The translations under genes and the position numbers were made by a program. From NCBI RefSeq assembly GCF_012163145.1, contig NZ_JAAVTX010000013.1, positions 1 through 43,383 on the forward strand: a stretch of 43,383 nt of DNA, in the 5' to 3' direction. Source of the stretch: Falsiroseomonas frigidaquae (GTDB lineage Bacteria; Pseudomonadota; Alphaproteobacteria; Acetobacterales; Acetobacteraceae). Positions 32,935 through 41,860 of this stretch are shown piece by piece; within the stretch, counting starts at the first letter, position 1, and each line of letters begins with the position of its first letter. A model generated the notes under the pieces. The model ran no database searches. It was not told where the DNA came from and worked only from the letters and a program-made list of their open reading frames with translations.

Positions 32935-34518
32935 ATGCTCCGCCGCCGCACCCTGCTGGCCGCTGCGCCGATCGGCGCGGCGGCGGCTGCCCTGCCTCGC
33001 TTCGCCATCGCCCAGGGCGATCAGCGGCCCGTCGTCACCATCGCCGTGCAGAAGATCGGCAACAACGGCACGCTGGATATCCTGCGGGAAGCCAGCAATG
33101 TCGGCACGCGCTGGTACAACCTCTACAAGGAACCGTTGATCGACACGGACTGGACCGGCGACCTCGCACTGCGCCCGGGCCTGGCCACCGCCTGGCGACG
33201 GATCGACGAACGCACGGTTGAGCTCGATCTGCGTGACGACGTGCGTTTCCATGACGGCACGAAGCTGACAGCGGAACACGTCGCCTTCACCTTCAGCGCC
33301 GAGCGCATGTTCGGCCGCGCGGGCCTGACCGGCCCCGCCGCCCCGCCGCCGGAAGTCGCCGCCGGCGCACGTGGCACCTTCCCGGGCTTCGAGAAGGTGG
33401 AGATCCTCGGCCCGCACCGCCTGCGCTGGGTCAACCGCACCGGCGACGTGACGCTGGAAGGCCGCCTTTCGCATCGCGCCGGCAGCATCATCCCCGGCGA
33501 GGCCTTCGCGCGTGCCGGCGGCTGGGCTCCGTTCTTCCAGATGCCGATCGGCACCGGCCCCTATCGCGTCGCCGAGTGGCGCATCGACAGCCGCCTGGTG
33601 CTGGAAGCCTTCGACGATTACTGGGGCGGCCGCCCGCCGATACGTCAGATCCGCTTCCTGGAAGTGCCTGAGCTGTCATCCCGCATCAACGGCATGTTCG
33701 CCGGCGAATACGACTTCGCCTGCGACATCACGCCCGACCAGATCACGACCATCGAACGCGATCCGCGCTTCGAGGTGGTGGGCGGCGTCATCATGAACCA
33801 CCGCGTCACGCATTTCGACACGACGCATCCGGTGCTGGAGAACCCGCTGGTGCGCCGCGCCATGACGCATGCGGTGGACCGGAAGGCGATCGTGGACAGC
33901 CTCTGGGCCGGCCGCACGGAGATCCCCGCCGGCCTGCAATTCCCCTTCTTCGAAGGCATGATGGCGCAGGGCTGGTCCGTGCCGCGCTTCGATGTGGCCG
34001 AAGCCCGCCGCCTGCTGCGCGAGGCGAATTACCGCGGCGATCCGATCCCGTATCGCATGCTGAACAACTACTACACCAACCAGACCGCGACCGGTCAGGT
34101 GATGATGGAGATGTGGCGCGCCGCCGGGCTGAACGTGCAGATGCAGATGGTGGAGAATTGGGGCCAGGTGCAGGCCGCCGGCCTCGGCCGCGGCATGTTC
34201 GAGCACTCCGTCACCAGCTTCTTCAACGACCCCGTCTCCTTCATCCCGACCACCTATGGCCCGCGCGGCTCGCTCAGCCGCAACGGCATGTGGAAGAACG
34301 CGGAATTCATGGCCCTGGTGCCGCAGCTGGAATCCGGCACGGACCGCGCTCAGCGCGCCGCCATCTGGGCGCGCATGCTGCAGATCATGGAACGCGAGGA
34401 TCCGGTGGTGAACGTCATCCACCAGACCGCGAATTTCACCGCCAAGCGCCGCAACATCGCCTGGCGTCCGGCCAAGTCCTTCGTGATGGATTTCCGCCGC
34501 CAGAACTGGGGGACCTGA
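32935..34518 (+). CDS. ABC transporter substrate-binding protein, family 5 (SBP-2 of 4)
   Basis: 527 residues, second of the tandem set. Signal: RRRTLLAAAPIGAAAAALPRF. Shared blocks: REASNVGTR, LRDDVRFHDGTKLTAEHVAFTF, FACDITPDQI, LNNYYTNQTATGQ and a final QNWGT. It differs from the others around DPVSFIPTTYGPRGSL, a region near the presumed ligand pocket. The start lies 2 bp after the SBP-1 stop, and the G-rich Trp-Gly codons at the end of SBP-1 supply its Shine-Dalgarno. Confidence 0.88.
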   Translation: MLRRRTLLAAAPIGAAAAALPRFAIAQGDQRPVVTIAVQKIGNNGTLDILREASNVGTRWYNLYKEPLIDTDWTGDLALRPGLATAWRRIDERTVELDLRDDVRFHDGTKLTAEHVAFTFSAERMFGRAGLTGPAAPPPEVAAGARGTFPGFEKVEILGPHRLRWVNRTGDVTLEGRLSHRAGSIIPGEAFARAGGWAPFFQMPIGTGPYRVAEWRIDSRLVLEAFDDYWGGRPPIRQIRFLEVPELSSRINGMFAGEYDFACDITPDQITTIERDPRFEVVGGVIMNHRVTHFDTTHPVLENPLVRRAMTHAVDRKAIVDSLWAGRTEIPAGLQFPFFEGMMAQGWSVPRFDVAEARRLLREANYRGDPIPYRMLNNYYTNQTATGQVMMEMWRAAGLNVQMQMVENWGQVQAAGLGRGMFEHSVTSFFNDPVSFIPTTYGPRGSLSRNGMWKNAEFMALVPQLESGTDRAQRAAIWARMLQIMEREDPVVNVIHQTANFTAKRRNIAWRPAKSFVMDFRRQNWGT

Positions 34519-34522
34519 GCCC

Positions 34523-36091
34523 ATGAAAATTTCCCGCCGTTCCGCGCTCAAGCTGGGCGCGGCCAGCCTGGCGCTGCCCGCCCCCGCCATTGCCCAGGCC
34601 GACAGCCGGCCGACGGTGACAGTCGCGGTGCAGAACATCAGCACCTCCAATACGCTGGAGATGCTGCGCGAGCAGTCCAATGTCGGCACGCGCATCTTCC
34701 GCAACTATGTGGAGCCGCTGGTCGATACCGACTGGGTCGGCGACATGTCGCTGCAGCCGGGCCTCGCCACCGCCTGGGAACGCGTCGATGACCGCACCGT
34801 GGATTTCACGCTGCGCCAGGGCGTGCGCTTCCACAATGGCGATGCCTTCACCGCCGATGACGTCGCCTTCTCCTTCGGCCCGGACCGCATGTGGGGCGGC
34901 GGCGCGAAGGAAGTGCCGACCGCCGTCGTCCAGGGCGCGCGCCGCATCTTCCCGGGCTTCGAGCGGATCGAGGTGCTGGGGCCGCATCGCGTGCGCGTAG
35001 TGAACAGCGTGCCGGACATCGTGCTGGAAGGCCGCATGGCGCGCACCGCCGCCGTCATCGCCAACCGCCGCGCCTTCATGGCCGCACCGTCCTGGATGGA
35101 ATGGGCGCGCAAGCCGGTTGGCACCGGCCCCTACAGCATCGCGGAATACCGCCCGGACCAGATGCTGACTCTCGATGCCTTCGACGCGCATTGGCAGGGC
35201 CGCCCGCCGATCCGCCGCCTGCGCTTCGCGGAGGTGCCGGAAGTGGCAAGCCGCGTGAACATGCTGGTCTCCGGCGAGGCGCAATTTGCCTCCGACATTC
35301 CGCCGGACCAGATCGAGCGCATCGCCAGCGATCCGCGCTTCGAGGTTGCGGGCGGGCCGATCAACAACACCCGGTACCTGGTCTTCAACCAGGCGCATCC
35401 GGTGCTGGCCAATCCGCTGATCCGCCGCGCGATGAGCCACAGCATCGACCGCGAGGCGATCGTCGCCGCGCTGTGGGGCGGCCGCACCACGGTGCCGCGC
35501 GGCCTGCAATGGGAATTCTACGCGGATATGTACCTGGCCGATGTCGAGGTGCCGAAATTCGACCCGGCCGAGGCGCGCCGCCTGCTGCGCGAGGCCGGCT
35601 ATCGCGGGGAGGCCATCCCCTATCGCTGCCTGAACAACTACTACACCAACCAGACCGCGACCGCGCAGATCAACGTCGAAGGCTGGCGCGCCGTCGGCCT
35701 GAATGTCGAGCTGCAGATGGTCGAGAACTGGGGCCAGATCCAGGCCGGAGACAAGACCAGCCGCGGCGTGCATGACTGGTCCGCCGCCGCGGCCGTCAAC
35801 GATCCCTCGATCCAGATGTCCGGCACCTGGGGCCGCGCCGGCGCGCCCTGGCTGCGCGAACAGTATCGCAACGAGGAATTCGGCACGCTGGCCGATGAGC
35901 TGGAAACCAGCATGGACCGGCCGCGCCGCCGCATCGTCTGGCGCCGCATGCTCGAGATCATCGAGCGCGAGGATCCGGGCTACGTCGTCCTGCATCGCAA
36001 CGCCAACTTCACCGCCAAGCGCCGCGACATCGCCTGGCGCGCCGCGCAGTCCTTCGTGATGGACTTTCGCGCGAGCAATTGGGGAGCCTGA
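34523..36091 (+). CDS. ABC transporter substrate-binding protein, family 5 (SBP-3 of 4)
   Basis: 522 residues, third of the set, with the clearest Tat signal (SRRSALKLGAASLALPAPAIAQ). Shared blocks: NTLEMLREQSNVGTR, LRQGVRFHNGDAFTADDVAFSF, FASDIPPDQI, LNNYYTNQTATAQ and a final SNWGA. It is distinguished by GPINNTRYLVFNQAHP, where the others have MNHR or LNHR, and by AAAVNDPSIQMSGTWGRAG near the C-lobe, so its ligand preference probably differs. It starts 4 bp after SBP-2. Confidence 0.88.
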   Translation: MKISRRSALKLGAASLALPAPAIAQADSRPTVTVAVQNISTSNTLEMLREQSNVGTRIFRNYVEPLVDTDWVGDMSLQPGLATAWERVDDRTVDFTLRQGVRFHNGDAFTADDVAFSFGPDRMWGGGAKEVPTAVVQGARRIFPGFERIEVLGPHRVRVVNSVPDIVLEGRMARTAAVIANRRAFMAAPSWMEWARKPVGTGPYSIAEYRPDQMLTLDAFDAHWQGRPPIRRLRFAEVPEVASRVNMLVSGEAQFASDIPPDQIERIASDPRFEVAGGPINNTRYLVFNQAHPVLANPLIRRAMSHSIDREAIVAALWGGRTTVPRGLQWEFYADMYLADVEVPKFDPAEARRLLREAGYRGEAIPYRCLNNYYTNQTATAQINVEGWRAVGLNVELQMVENWGQIQAGDKTSRGVHDWSAAAAVNDPSIQMSGTWGRAGAPWLREQYRNEEFGTLADELETSMDRPRRRIVWRRMLEIIEREDPGYVVLHRNANFTAKRRDIAWRAAQSFVMDFRASNWGA

Positions 36092-36093
36092 CC

Positions 36094-37713
36094 ATGACCA
36101 CCCTCACCCGCCGCACCGCCTTCGGGCTCGCCGGCGTATCGCTGATCCTGCCGCGCTTCGCCATCGCGCAGGCGGACCAGCGCCCGACCATCACCATCGC
36201 GGTGCAGAAGCTGGCGAACACGAATACGCTGGAGCCGCTGCGCGAGCAGTCCAATGTCGGCACGCGCACCTGGCACAGCTATGCCGAGACGCTGATCGAG
36301 CAGAGCTGGACCGGCGATCTCGGCCTGAAGCCGGCGCTCGCCGAATCCTGGCGCCGCATCGATGACCGCACGGTAGAGCTTTCGCTGCGCCGCGGCGTGC
36401 GCTTCCATGATGGGCGGGAGATGACGGCCGAGGACGTCGCCTTCTCCTTCAGCGCGGAGCGCATGGGCTGGGGCATGACGGTGGAGCAGGCGCGCAACCT
36501 GTTCGCCGTGATCCCCGGCCAGAACCCCGGCCGCACGCCGCCGCCCGAGGTGCTCGCCGTCGCCCGCCGCACCTACCCGGCCTTCGAGCGCATCGAGATC
36601 GTGGACCGCCACACGGTGCGCTTCGTCAACAAGGTGCCGGACGTCACGCTGGAAGGCCGCATCAGCCGCAATGTCGGCGCGATCTTCTCCCGCGACGCCT
36701 TCGAGAAGGCTGGCTCCTGGCTCGACTGGGCGCGCCGTCCGGTCGGCACCGGCCCCTATCGCGTGGCGGAATTCCGCCCCGACCAGTCGCTGATCCTGGA
36801 AGCCTTCGACGAGTACTGGGGCGGCCGCCCGCCGATCGCGCGGCTGCGCTTCATGGAAGTGCCGGAGGTGGCCTCCCGCATCAACATGCTGCTGTCCGGT
36901 GAGGCCGACTTCGCCTGCGACATGCCGCCCGACCAGATCGCGACGGTGGAACGCAACCCGCGCCACCAGGTGGTCGGCGGCCCGATCATGAACCACCGCC
37001 TGACGGTGTTCGACAAGAACCACCCGGTTCTCGCCAACCCGCTGGTGCGCCGCGCCTTCACCCACAGCATCGATCGCGACGCCATCACCGCGGCGCTCTG
37101 GGATGGCCGCGCGCCGGTTCCGAAGGGGCTGCAATTCCCCTTCTATGGCGAGATGTTCCACCAGGATTGGGAAGCGCCGAAATACGACCTCGTCGAGGCC
37201 CGCCGCCTGCTGCGGGAGGCGAATTATCGCGGCGAGGCCATCCCCTATCGCCTGCTGAACAACTACTACACGAACCAGACGGCGACCGCGCAGATCCTGG
37301 TCGAGGGCTGGCGCCAGGTCGGGCTGAACGTGCAGATCGAGATGCGGGAGAATTTCCCGCAGGTCCTCTCCCGCGAAGGCCAACGCGGCGTGCGGGACTG
37401 GTCGAACAGCGCCAGCTTCAACGACCCAACCGCCTCCATCACTTCGCAGCACGGGCCGCAGGGCCAGCAATGGCAGATCGGCGAATGGCGCAACGAGGAA
37501 TTCGGCCGCCTGTCCGGTGAGCTGGAAACCAGCACGGACCGCGCCCGCCGCCGCGTGGTGTTCCGCCGGTTGCTGGAGATCGCGGAGCGCGAGGACCCCG
37601 CCTACACCGTGCTGCACCAATCGGTGAACCTGACGGCCAAGCGCCGCGACATCGCCTGGAACGCCGCGCAATCCTTCAGCATGGACTTCCGCAGCCGGAA
37701 CTGGGGCGCATGA
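36094..37713 (+). CDS. ABC transporter substrate-binding protein, family 5 (SBP-4 of 4)
   Basis: 539 residues. Signal TRRTAFGLAGVSLILPRFAIAQ; blocks NTLEPLREQSNVGTR, LRRGVRFHDGREMTAEDVAFSF, FACDMPPDQI, LNNYYTNQTATAQ and a final RNWGA. It resembles SBP-1 most closely by eye; for example both have DPxxSxxxQHGPxGQQ near residue 450. The ATG at 36094 has GGGGAG 7 nt upstream; an in-frame TTG at 36079 lies inside SBP-3. Its stop overlaps the first ATPase gene as ATGA, which ties the receptor set to the transporter. Confidence 0.88.
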   Translation: MTTLTRRTAFGLAGVSLILPRFAIAQADQRPTITIAVQKLANTNTLEPLREQSNVGTRTWHSYAETLIEQSWTGDLGLKPALAESWRRIDDRTVELSLRRGVRFHDGREMTAEDVAFSFSAERMGWGMTVEQARNLFAVIPGQNPGRTPPPEVLAVARRTYPAFERIEIVDRHTVRFVNKVPDVTLEGRISRNVGAIFSRDAFEKAGSWLDWARRPVGTGPYRVAEFRPDQSLILEAFDEYWGGRPPIARLRFMEVPEVASRINMLLSGEADFACDMPPDQIATVERNPRHQVVGGPIMNHRLTVFDKNHPVLANPLVRRAFTHSIDRDAITAALWDGRAPVPKGLQFPFYGEMFHQDWEAPKYDLVEARRLLREANYRGEAIPYRLLNNYYTNQTATAQILVEGWRQVGLNVQIEMRENFPQVLSREGQRGVRDWSNSASFNDPTASITSQHGPQGQQWQIGEWRNEEFGRLSGELETSTDRARRRVVFRRLLEIAEREDPAYTVLHQSVNLTAKRRDIAWNAAQSFSMDFRSRNWGA

Positions 37714-38693
37714 GCGCGCCGCTGGTCTCCCTCAAGGGGCTGCGCGTCGCCTTCGACGAACAGCCCGCGCTGCGCGGCATCGACCTGGATGTGGCGCCGG
37801 GTGAATCCGTCGGCCTGGTCGGGGAATCCGGCTGCGGCAAGTCGGTCACCTGGCTCGCCGCGCTGGGGTTGCTGCCGGGCCGCGCCAGCGTCACCGGCAG
37901 CGTGAAGCTGCAGGGCGAGGAACTGCTGCATGCCCGGCCGGATGTGCTGGACCGCGTGCGCGGCGGCCGCATCGCCATGATCTTCCAGGACCCGGCCAGC
38001 AGCCTCAACCCGGTGCACCGCATCGGCAAGCAGATCACGGAAGCGCTGCGCCTGCATCGCGGCATGGATGGTCCGCAGGCGCGGGCGGAAGCGAAGCGCC
38101 TGCTGGACCAGGTGGGCATCCCGGATGCCGCGCGCCGCCTCGATGCCTGGCCGCACGAGCTCTCCGGCGGGCAGAACCAGCGGGTCATGATCGCCATCGC
38201 CCTCGCTGGCCGTCCCGAATTGCTGGTGGCGGATGAGCCCACCACGGCGCTGGACGTGACCATCCAGGCGCAGATCCTGACCCTGCTGCAGGACCTGCGG
38301 AAGGAGACCGGCATGGCGCTGGTGCTGATCTCCCACGATCTCGGCGTGGTCGCCGACAGCTGTGAGCGGGTCTGCGTCATGTATGCCGGACGCATCGTCG
38401 AACAGGCGCCGAGCGCGCGGCTTTTCGAGGCGCCGGCGCATCCCTACACGCGCGGCCTGCTCGGCGCGCTGCCGCCGCTGCATGGCCCGCGCCGCAAGCT
38501 CTCCGCCATTCCCGGCGGCGTGCCGGAACCCTGGGCGATGCCGCCGGGCTGCGCCTTCGCGCCGCGCTGCGCCATGCATGTCTCCGCCTGCGACGCGGCG
38601 GTGCCGGAGCCGGTGGGGCTGGCGCGCAACCATCGCGCCGCCTGCATCCGCGCCACCATCCCCTTCCCCCAGGACCAGGTGGCCTACGCATGA
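37710..38693 (+). CDS. Dipeptide/oligopeptide-type ABC transporter ATPase (DppD-like)
   Basis: 327 residues. Walker A GESGCGKSVTW, Q-loop MIFQDPASSLNPV, signature LSGGQNQRVMIA and Walker B LLVADEPTTALD followed by the switch His in LISHDLGVVAD. The C-terminal oligopeptide extension has the Cys-rich PPGCAFAPRCAMHVSAC, which holds a 4Fe-4S cluster in DppD relatives. The ATG overlaps the SBP-4 stop, and its own stop overlaps the next ATPase start. Confidence 0.92.
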   Translation: MSAPLVSLKGLRVAFDEQPALRGIDLDVAPGESVGLVGESGCGKSVTWLAALGLLPGRASVTGSVKLQGEELLHARPDVLDRVRGGRIAMIFQDPASSLNPVHRIGKQITEALRLHRGMDGPQARAEAKRLLDQVGIPDAARRLDAWPHELSGGQNQRVMIAIALAGRPELLVADEPTTALDVTIQAQILTLLQDLRKETGMALVLISHDLGVVADSCERVCVMYAGRIVEQAPSARLFEAPAHPYTRGLLGALPPLHGPRRKLSAIPGGVPEPWAMPPGCAFAPRCAMHVSACDAAVPEPVGLARNHRAACIRATIPFPQDQVAYA

Positions 38694-39700
38694 GAACCGG
38701 TGGAGAGCTTCTGGTCGCAGAGGGTATCACCCGGCGCTACGCCATGCGCCGCGGCGTGCTGGGCAAGTCCGTCGAGGTGCGCGCCGTGGATGGCGTGTCG
38801 CTGAAGCTGGAACGCGGCCGTACGCTGGGCCTCGTCGGTGAATCCGGCTGCGGCAAATCCACCACCGGCCGCCTCGTGCTGGGGTTGGAGCGGCCCGATG
38901 AGGGGCACGTGGAGTTCGAGGGCAAGGCGATGCCGGCGCCGAACACCGAAGCCTGGCGTCGCGCCCGCGCGCGCATGCAGATGGTGTTCCAGGACCCGCT
39001 CGGCGCGCTGGACCGCCGCCTGCCGATCGGCACCCAGGTGGCGGAGCCGCTGGAGATCCACAATATCGGCACGCCCGCCGAACGCGCAGAACGCACGACG
39101 GAGCTGCTGCGTGGCGTCGGCCTGCGGCCGGACCAGGCGGCGCGCTACCCGCACGAGCTGTCCGGCGGCCAGCGCCAGCGCGCCGTGCTCGCCCGCGCGC
39201 TCGCTACCAACCCCGCCTTGCTGGTCTGCGACGAGCCGATCAGCGCGCTGGATGTCTCCATCCAGGCGCAGGTGATGAACCTGCTGGTGGATCTGCAATC
39301 CAGCCTCGGCCTCGGCATCCTGTTCATCAGCCATGACCTGCGCGCGGTGCGGCAGGTCAGCCACCGGGTCGCCGTGATGTACCTCGGCCGCATCGTCGAG
39401 GAAGGCGAGCCGGATGAGGTGTTGCACGAGCCGGCGCACCCCTATGCGCAGGCCCTGGTCTCCGCCATTCCGCATCCGGGCAAGGTCGGCCGGGGCATCG
39501 TGCTGCAGGGCGACCCGCCCAATCCGGCGGACCGCCCCTCCGGCTGCGCCTTCCACCCGCGCTGCGCCTTCGCCACCGAATTGTGCGCGCGCGAAACCCC
39601 CGTGCTGAAGCCGCGCAGTGGCGATGGCCGCATGGTGGCCTGCCATGTCGCGCAGGGCGAAGTCGCCCCCGGCAACGGCGTATTGAAGGAAGCCGCCTGA
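38690..39700 (+). CDS. Dipeptide/oligopeptide-type ABC transporter ATPase (DppF-like)
   Basis: 336 residues. Walker A GESGCGKSTTGR, Q-loop MVFQDPLGALDRR, signature LSGGQRQRAVLARAL, Walker B LLVCDEPISALD and the switch His in FISHDLRAVRQ. The C-terminal extension again has a Cys set (PSGCAFHPRCAFATELC). It forms the heterodimeric motor with the preceding ATPase. The ATG overlaps the upstream stop as ATGA, and the permease gene begins 2 bp after its stop. Confidence 0.92.
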   Translation: MRTGGELLVAEGITRRYAMRRGVLGKSVEVRAVDGVSLKLERGRTLGLVGESGCGKSTTGRLVLGLERPDEGHVEFEGKAMPAPNTEAWRRARARMQMVFQDPLGALDRRLPIGTQVAEPLEIHNIGTPAERAERTTELLRGVGLRPDQAARYPHELSGGQRQRAVLARALATNPALLVCDEPISALDVSIQAQVMNLLVDLQSSLGLGILFISHDLRAVRQVSHRVAVMYLGRIVEEGEPDEVLHEPAHPYAQALVSAIPHPGKVGRGIVLQGDPPNPADRPSGCAFHPRCAFATELCARETPVLKPRSGDGRMVACHVAQGEVAPGNGVLKEAA

Positions 39701-39701
39701 G

Positions 39702-40643
39702 ATGATCCGTTTCCTCGGCAGCCGCCTGCTGCGCGCCGCCATCACCATCATCATGGTGGTGACATTCGCCTTCATCGTGCTGCGCCTGTCCGGCGACCCG
39801 GCGCAGATCATCATGGGCGCCGATGCGCCGCCCGAGGCAGTGGATGCCTTCCGCACCGCCTGGGGCCTCGACCAGCCCGTGCTGCTGCAATATTTCCACT
39901 ACTTCGGCGCCATCCTGCAGGGCGACCTGGGACGGTCCATGCGCGACGGGCGCGACGCCATCGTGCTGGTGGCGGAGCGGATTCCGGCGACGCTGGCGCT
40001 CACCATCCCGGCGCTGATCATCAAGCTCGGCCTCGGCATCCCGGCCGGTATCACCGCGGCGCTGCACCGCAATTCCTTCATCGACCGGGCGGTGATGCTG
40101 CTGGCCGTCGCCGGCTTCACCGTGCCGTCCTTCGTGCTCGGCCTGCTGCTGGTGCTGGTCTTTGCCGTGCAGCTCGGCTGGCTGCCCTCCGGCGGGCAGG
40201 AAAGCTGGCGGCATGCGATCCTGCCGATCATCACCATGGGCGTGGGCGGTGCCGCCGTGCTGGCGCGCTTCACCCGCAGCGCGATGCTGGAGGTGCTGGG
40301 CCAGCCCTATATCCGCACCGCCTCCGCCAAGGGCGTGCCGTGGCGCGCGGTGGTCTGGGGCCATGCGCTGCCGAATGCCGCCATCCCGACCGTCACCATC
40401 GTCGGCTTCATGGTCGGCAGCCTGATCGCCGGCGCGGTGGTGGTGGAGAGCGTCTTCTCCTGGCCCGGCGTCGGCCGGCTGCTGGTGGTCGCGGTGGCGA
40501 ACCGGGACCTGGCGGTGGTGCAGTGCATCCTGCTGCTGGTCGCCGCCACCATGGTCACCGCCAACCTGGTGGTGGATCTGCTGTACGGGCTGCTGGACCC
40601 GCGGCTTCGCAACCAACCCAAGCGCGCGACGGGGGCCGCCTGA
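39702..40643 (+). CDS. Dipeptide/oligopeptide-type ABC transporter permease (DppB-like)
   Basis: A 313-residue inner-membrane subunit with about six spans, opening FLGSRLLRAAITIIMVVTFA as DppB proteins do. It has a GDLGRSMRDGR periplasmic loop and the coupling loop ASAKGVPWRAVVWGHALPNA. It pairs with the next gene to form the channel. Confidence 0.92.
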   Translation: MIRFLGSRLLRAAITIIMVVTFAFIVLRLSGDPAQIIMGADAPPEAVDAFRTAWGLDQPVLLQYFHYFGAILQGDLGRSMRDGRDAIVLVAERIPATLALTIPALIIKLGLGIPAGITAALHRNSFIDRAVMLLAVAGFTVPSFVLGLLLVLVFAVQLGWLPSGGQESWRHAILPIITMGVGGAAVLARFTRSAMLEVLGQPYIRTASAKGVPWRAVVWGHALPNAAIPTVTIVGFMVGSLIAGAVVVESVFSWPGVGRLLVVAVANRDLAVVQCILLLVAATMVTANLVVDLLYGLLDPRLRNQPKRATGAA

Positions 40644-40645
40644 CC

Positions 40646-41524
40646 ATGTCCGACATCACCGCCCCCGCCGTTCTCAGCACCGCCCCGCCCCGCAAGGCGC
40701 GGCCGCTGCCGCCGCCCATGGTGCTGTTCGGGCTGGTCTGGCTGGCCTCCATGCTCGCCGTGGCGCTGCTCGCGGATGTGATCAGCCCCTATGCCTACAC
40801 CGCGCTCGACCTGCGCAACCGCCTGTCGCCGCCGATCGGCATGGGCGGCAGCTGGCTGCATCCGCTGGGTACGGATGAGCTGGGGCGGGACGTGATGGCG
40901 CGGCTGATCTACTCGATCCGGATGAGCCTGCTGATCGCCTTCGGCGCCACCATCATCGGCGCCGTCATCGGCACCACGCTGGGCTTCCTGGCCGCCCATT
41001 TCCGCGGCTTCGTGGAGCAGGTGGTGCTCGCGCTGGTGGACTTCTCCGCCAGCCTGCCCTTCCTGATCCTGGCGCTGTCGGTGCTGGCTTTCTTCGGCAA
41101 TTCGATGGTGCTGTTCATCTGCCTGCTCGGGCTGCATGCCTGGGAACGCTACGCCCGCATCGCGCGCGGCCTGGCGATCTCGGCCAATGGCCAGGGCTAT
41201 GCGGCGGCGGTCCGGCAATTGGGCGCCTCGCCCTGGCGGATCTATGGCCGGCACGTGCTGCCGAACATCGCCTCCACGCTGATCGTGTCCATGACGCTGG
41301 CCTTCCCCGAGATCATCCTGCTGGAATCGGGGCTGTCCTTCCTCGGCCTCGGCGTGCAGCCGCCGGAGACCTCGCTGGGCTCGATGGTGGGCTACGGGCG
41401 GGAATATCTGACGCGGGCGCCCTGGATCCTGCTGGCGCCGGCCTTCACCATCATCCTGACGACGCTGTCCGTGTCCCTGATCGGCGACTGGCTGCGCGAC
41501 CGGATGGATCCGACTTTGCGCTGA
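40646..41524 (+). CDS. Dipeptide/oligopeptide-type ABC transporter permease (DppC-like)
   Basis: A 292-residue inner-membrane subunit. The Pro-rich cytosolic N-terminus precedes the first span (VLFGLVWLASMLAVALLADVI), and HPLGTDELGRDVMARLIYS is the DppC hallmark. The coupling loop is VRQLGASPWRIYGRHVLPNI, with FLGLGVQPPETSLGSMV near the end. The start is ATG 40646, 2 bp after the DppB-like stop. It is the last gene of the 14-gene array. Confidence 0.92.
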   Translation: MSDITAPAVLSTAPPRKARPLPPPMVLFGLVWLASMLAVALLADVISPYAYTALDLRNRLSPPIGMGGSWLHPLGTDELGRDVMARLIYSIRMSLLIAFGATIIGAVIGTTLGFLAAHFRGFVEQVVLALVDFSASLPFLILALSVLAFFGNSMVLFICLLGLHAWERYARIARGLAISANGQGYAAAVRQLGASPWRIYGRHVLPNIASTLIVSMTLAFPEIILLESGLSFLGLGVQPPETSLGSMVGYGREYLTRAPWILLAPAFTIILTTLSVSLIGDWLRDRMDPTLR

Positions 41525-41530
41525 GGCCCG

Positions 41531-41740
41531 TTACGGGGCGTGCTGCCAGGCCGCCCCGTCCAGCAGACGGTCGATATGCAGCCGGGCTTCCGCCAGCAAT
41601 TGCGGCAGGCCGCGCGGCACCCGGTTTCGCAGGATGGTGTTGCCGCCACGGCGCGGTAGCACGATCCGCAGCCGCCAGCCCGGGCCATGCGGCGCGGAGT
41701 GGATGCGGTGGCCCCGGTAGATGGTCGTACGCGCCGCCAT
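41531..41740 (-). CDS. Small basic hypothetical protein
   Basis: 69 residues, Arg-rich: MAARTTIYRGHRIHSAPHGP, then a WRLRIVLPRRGG strand and a helix (LPQLLAEARLHIDRLL). The ATG at 41740 has GAGG 7 nt upstream on the minus strand. It is convergent with the DppC-like gene, 6 bp away, and divergent from the phosphodiesterase gene. No family was recognised, and no signal or membrane segment is seen. Confidence 0.6.
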   Translation of the reverse strand: MAARTTIYRGHRIHSAPHGPGWRLRIVLPRRGGNTILRNRVPRGLPQLLAEARLHIDRLLDGAAWQHAP

Positions 41741-41860
41741 GGAAGTGCCTCGACAACCCCCTCGCTTGTCCAAGCTTCGGCCCGACGGGCCCGCAAGGTC
41801 AAGCGCGGAATTTGCTGCACCCCGATGAAGAAACAATGACTGTTCGGAGACACTGACCGG

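Noticed and set aside
41527-41537. CCCGT/ACGGG inverted repeat at the convergent dppC end as a terminator
   Set aside because: A one-base loop cannot fold as drawn, and no T-run follows.
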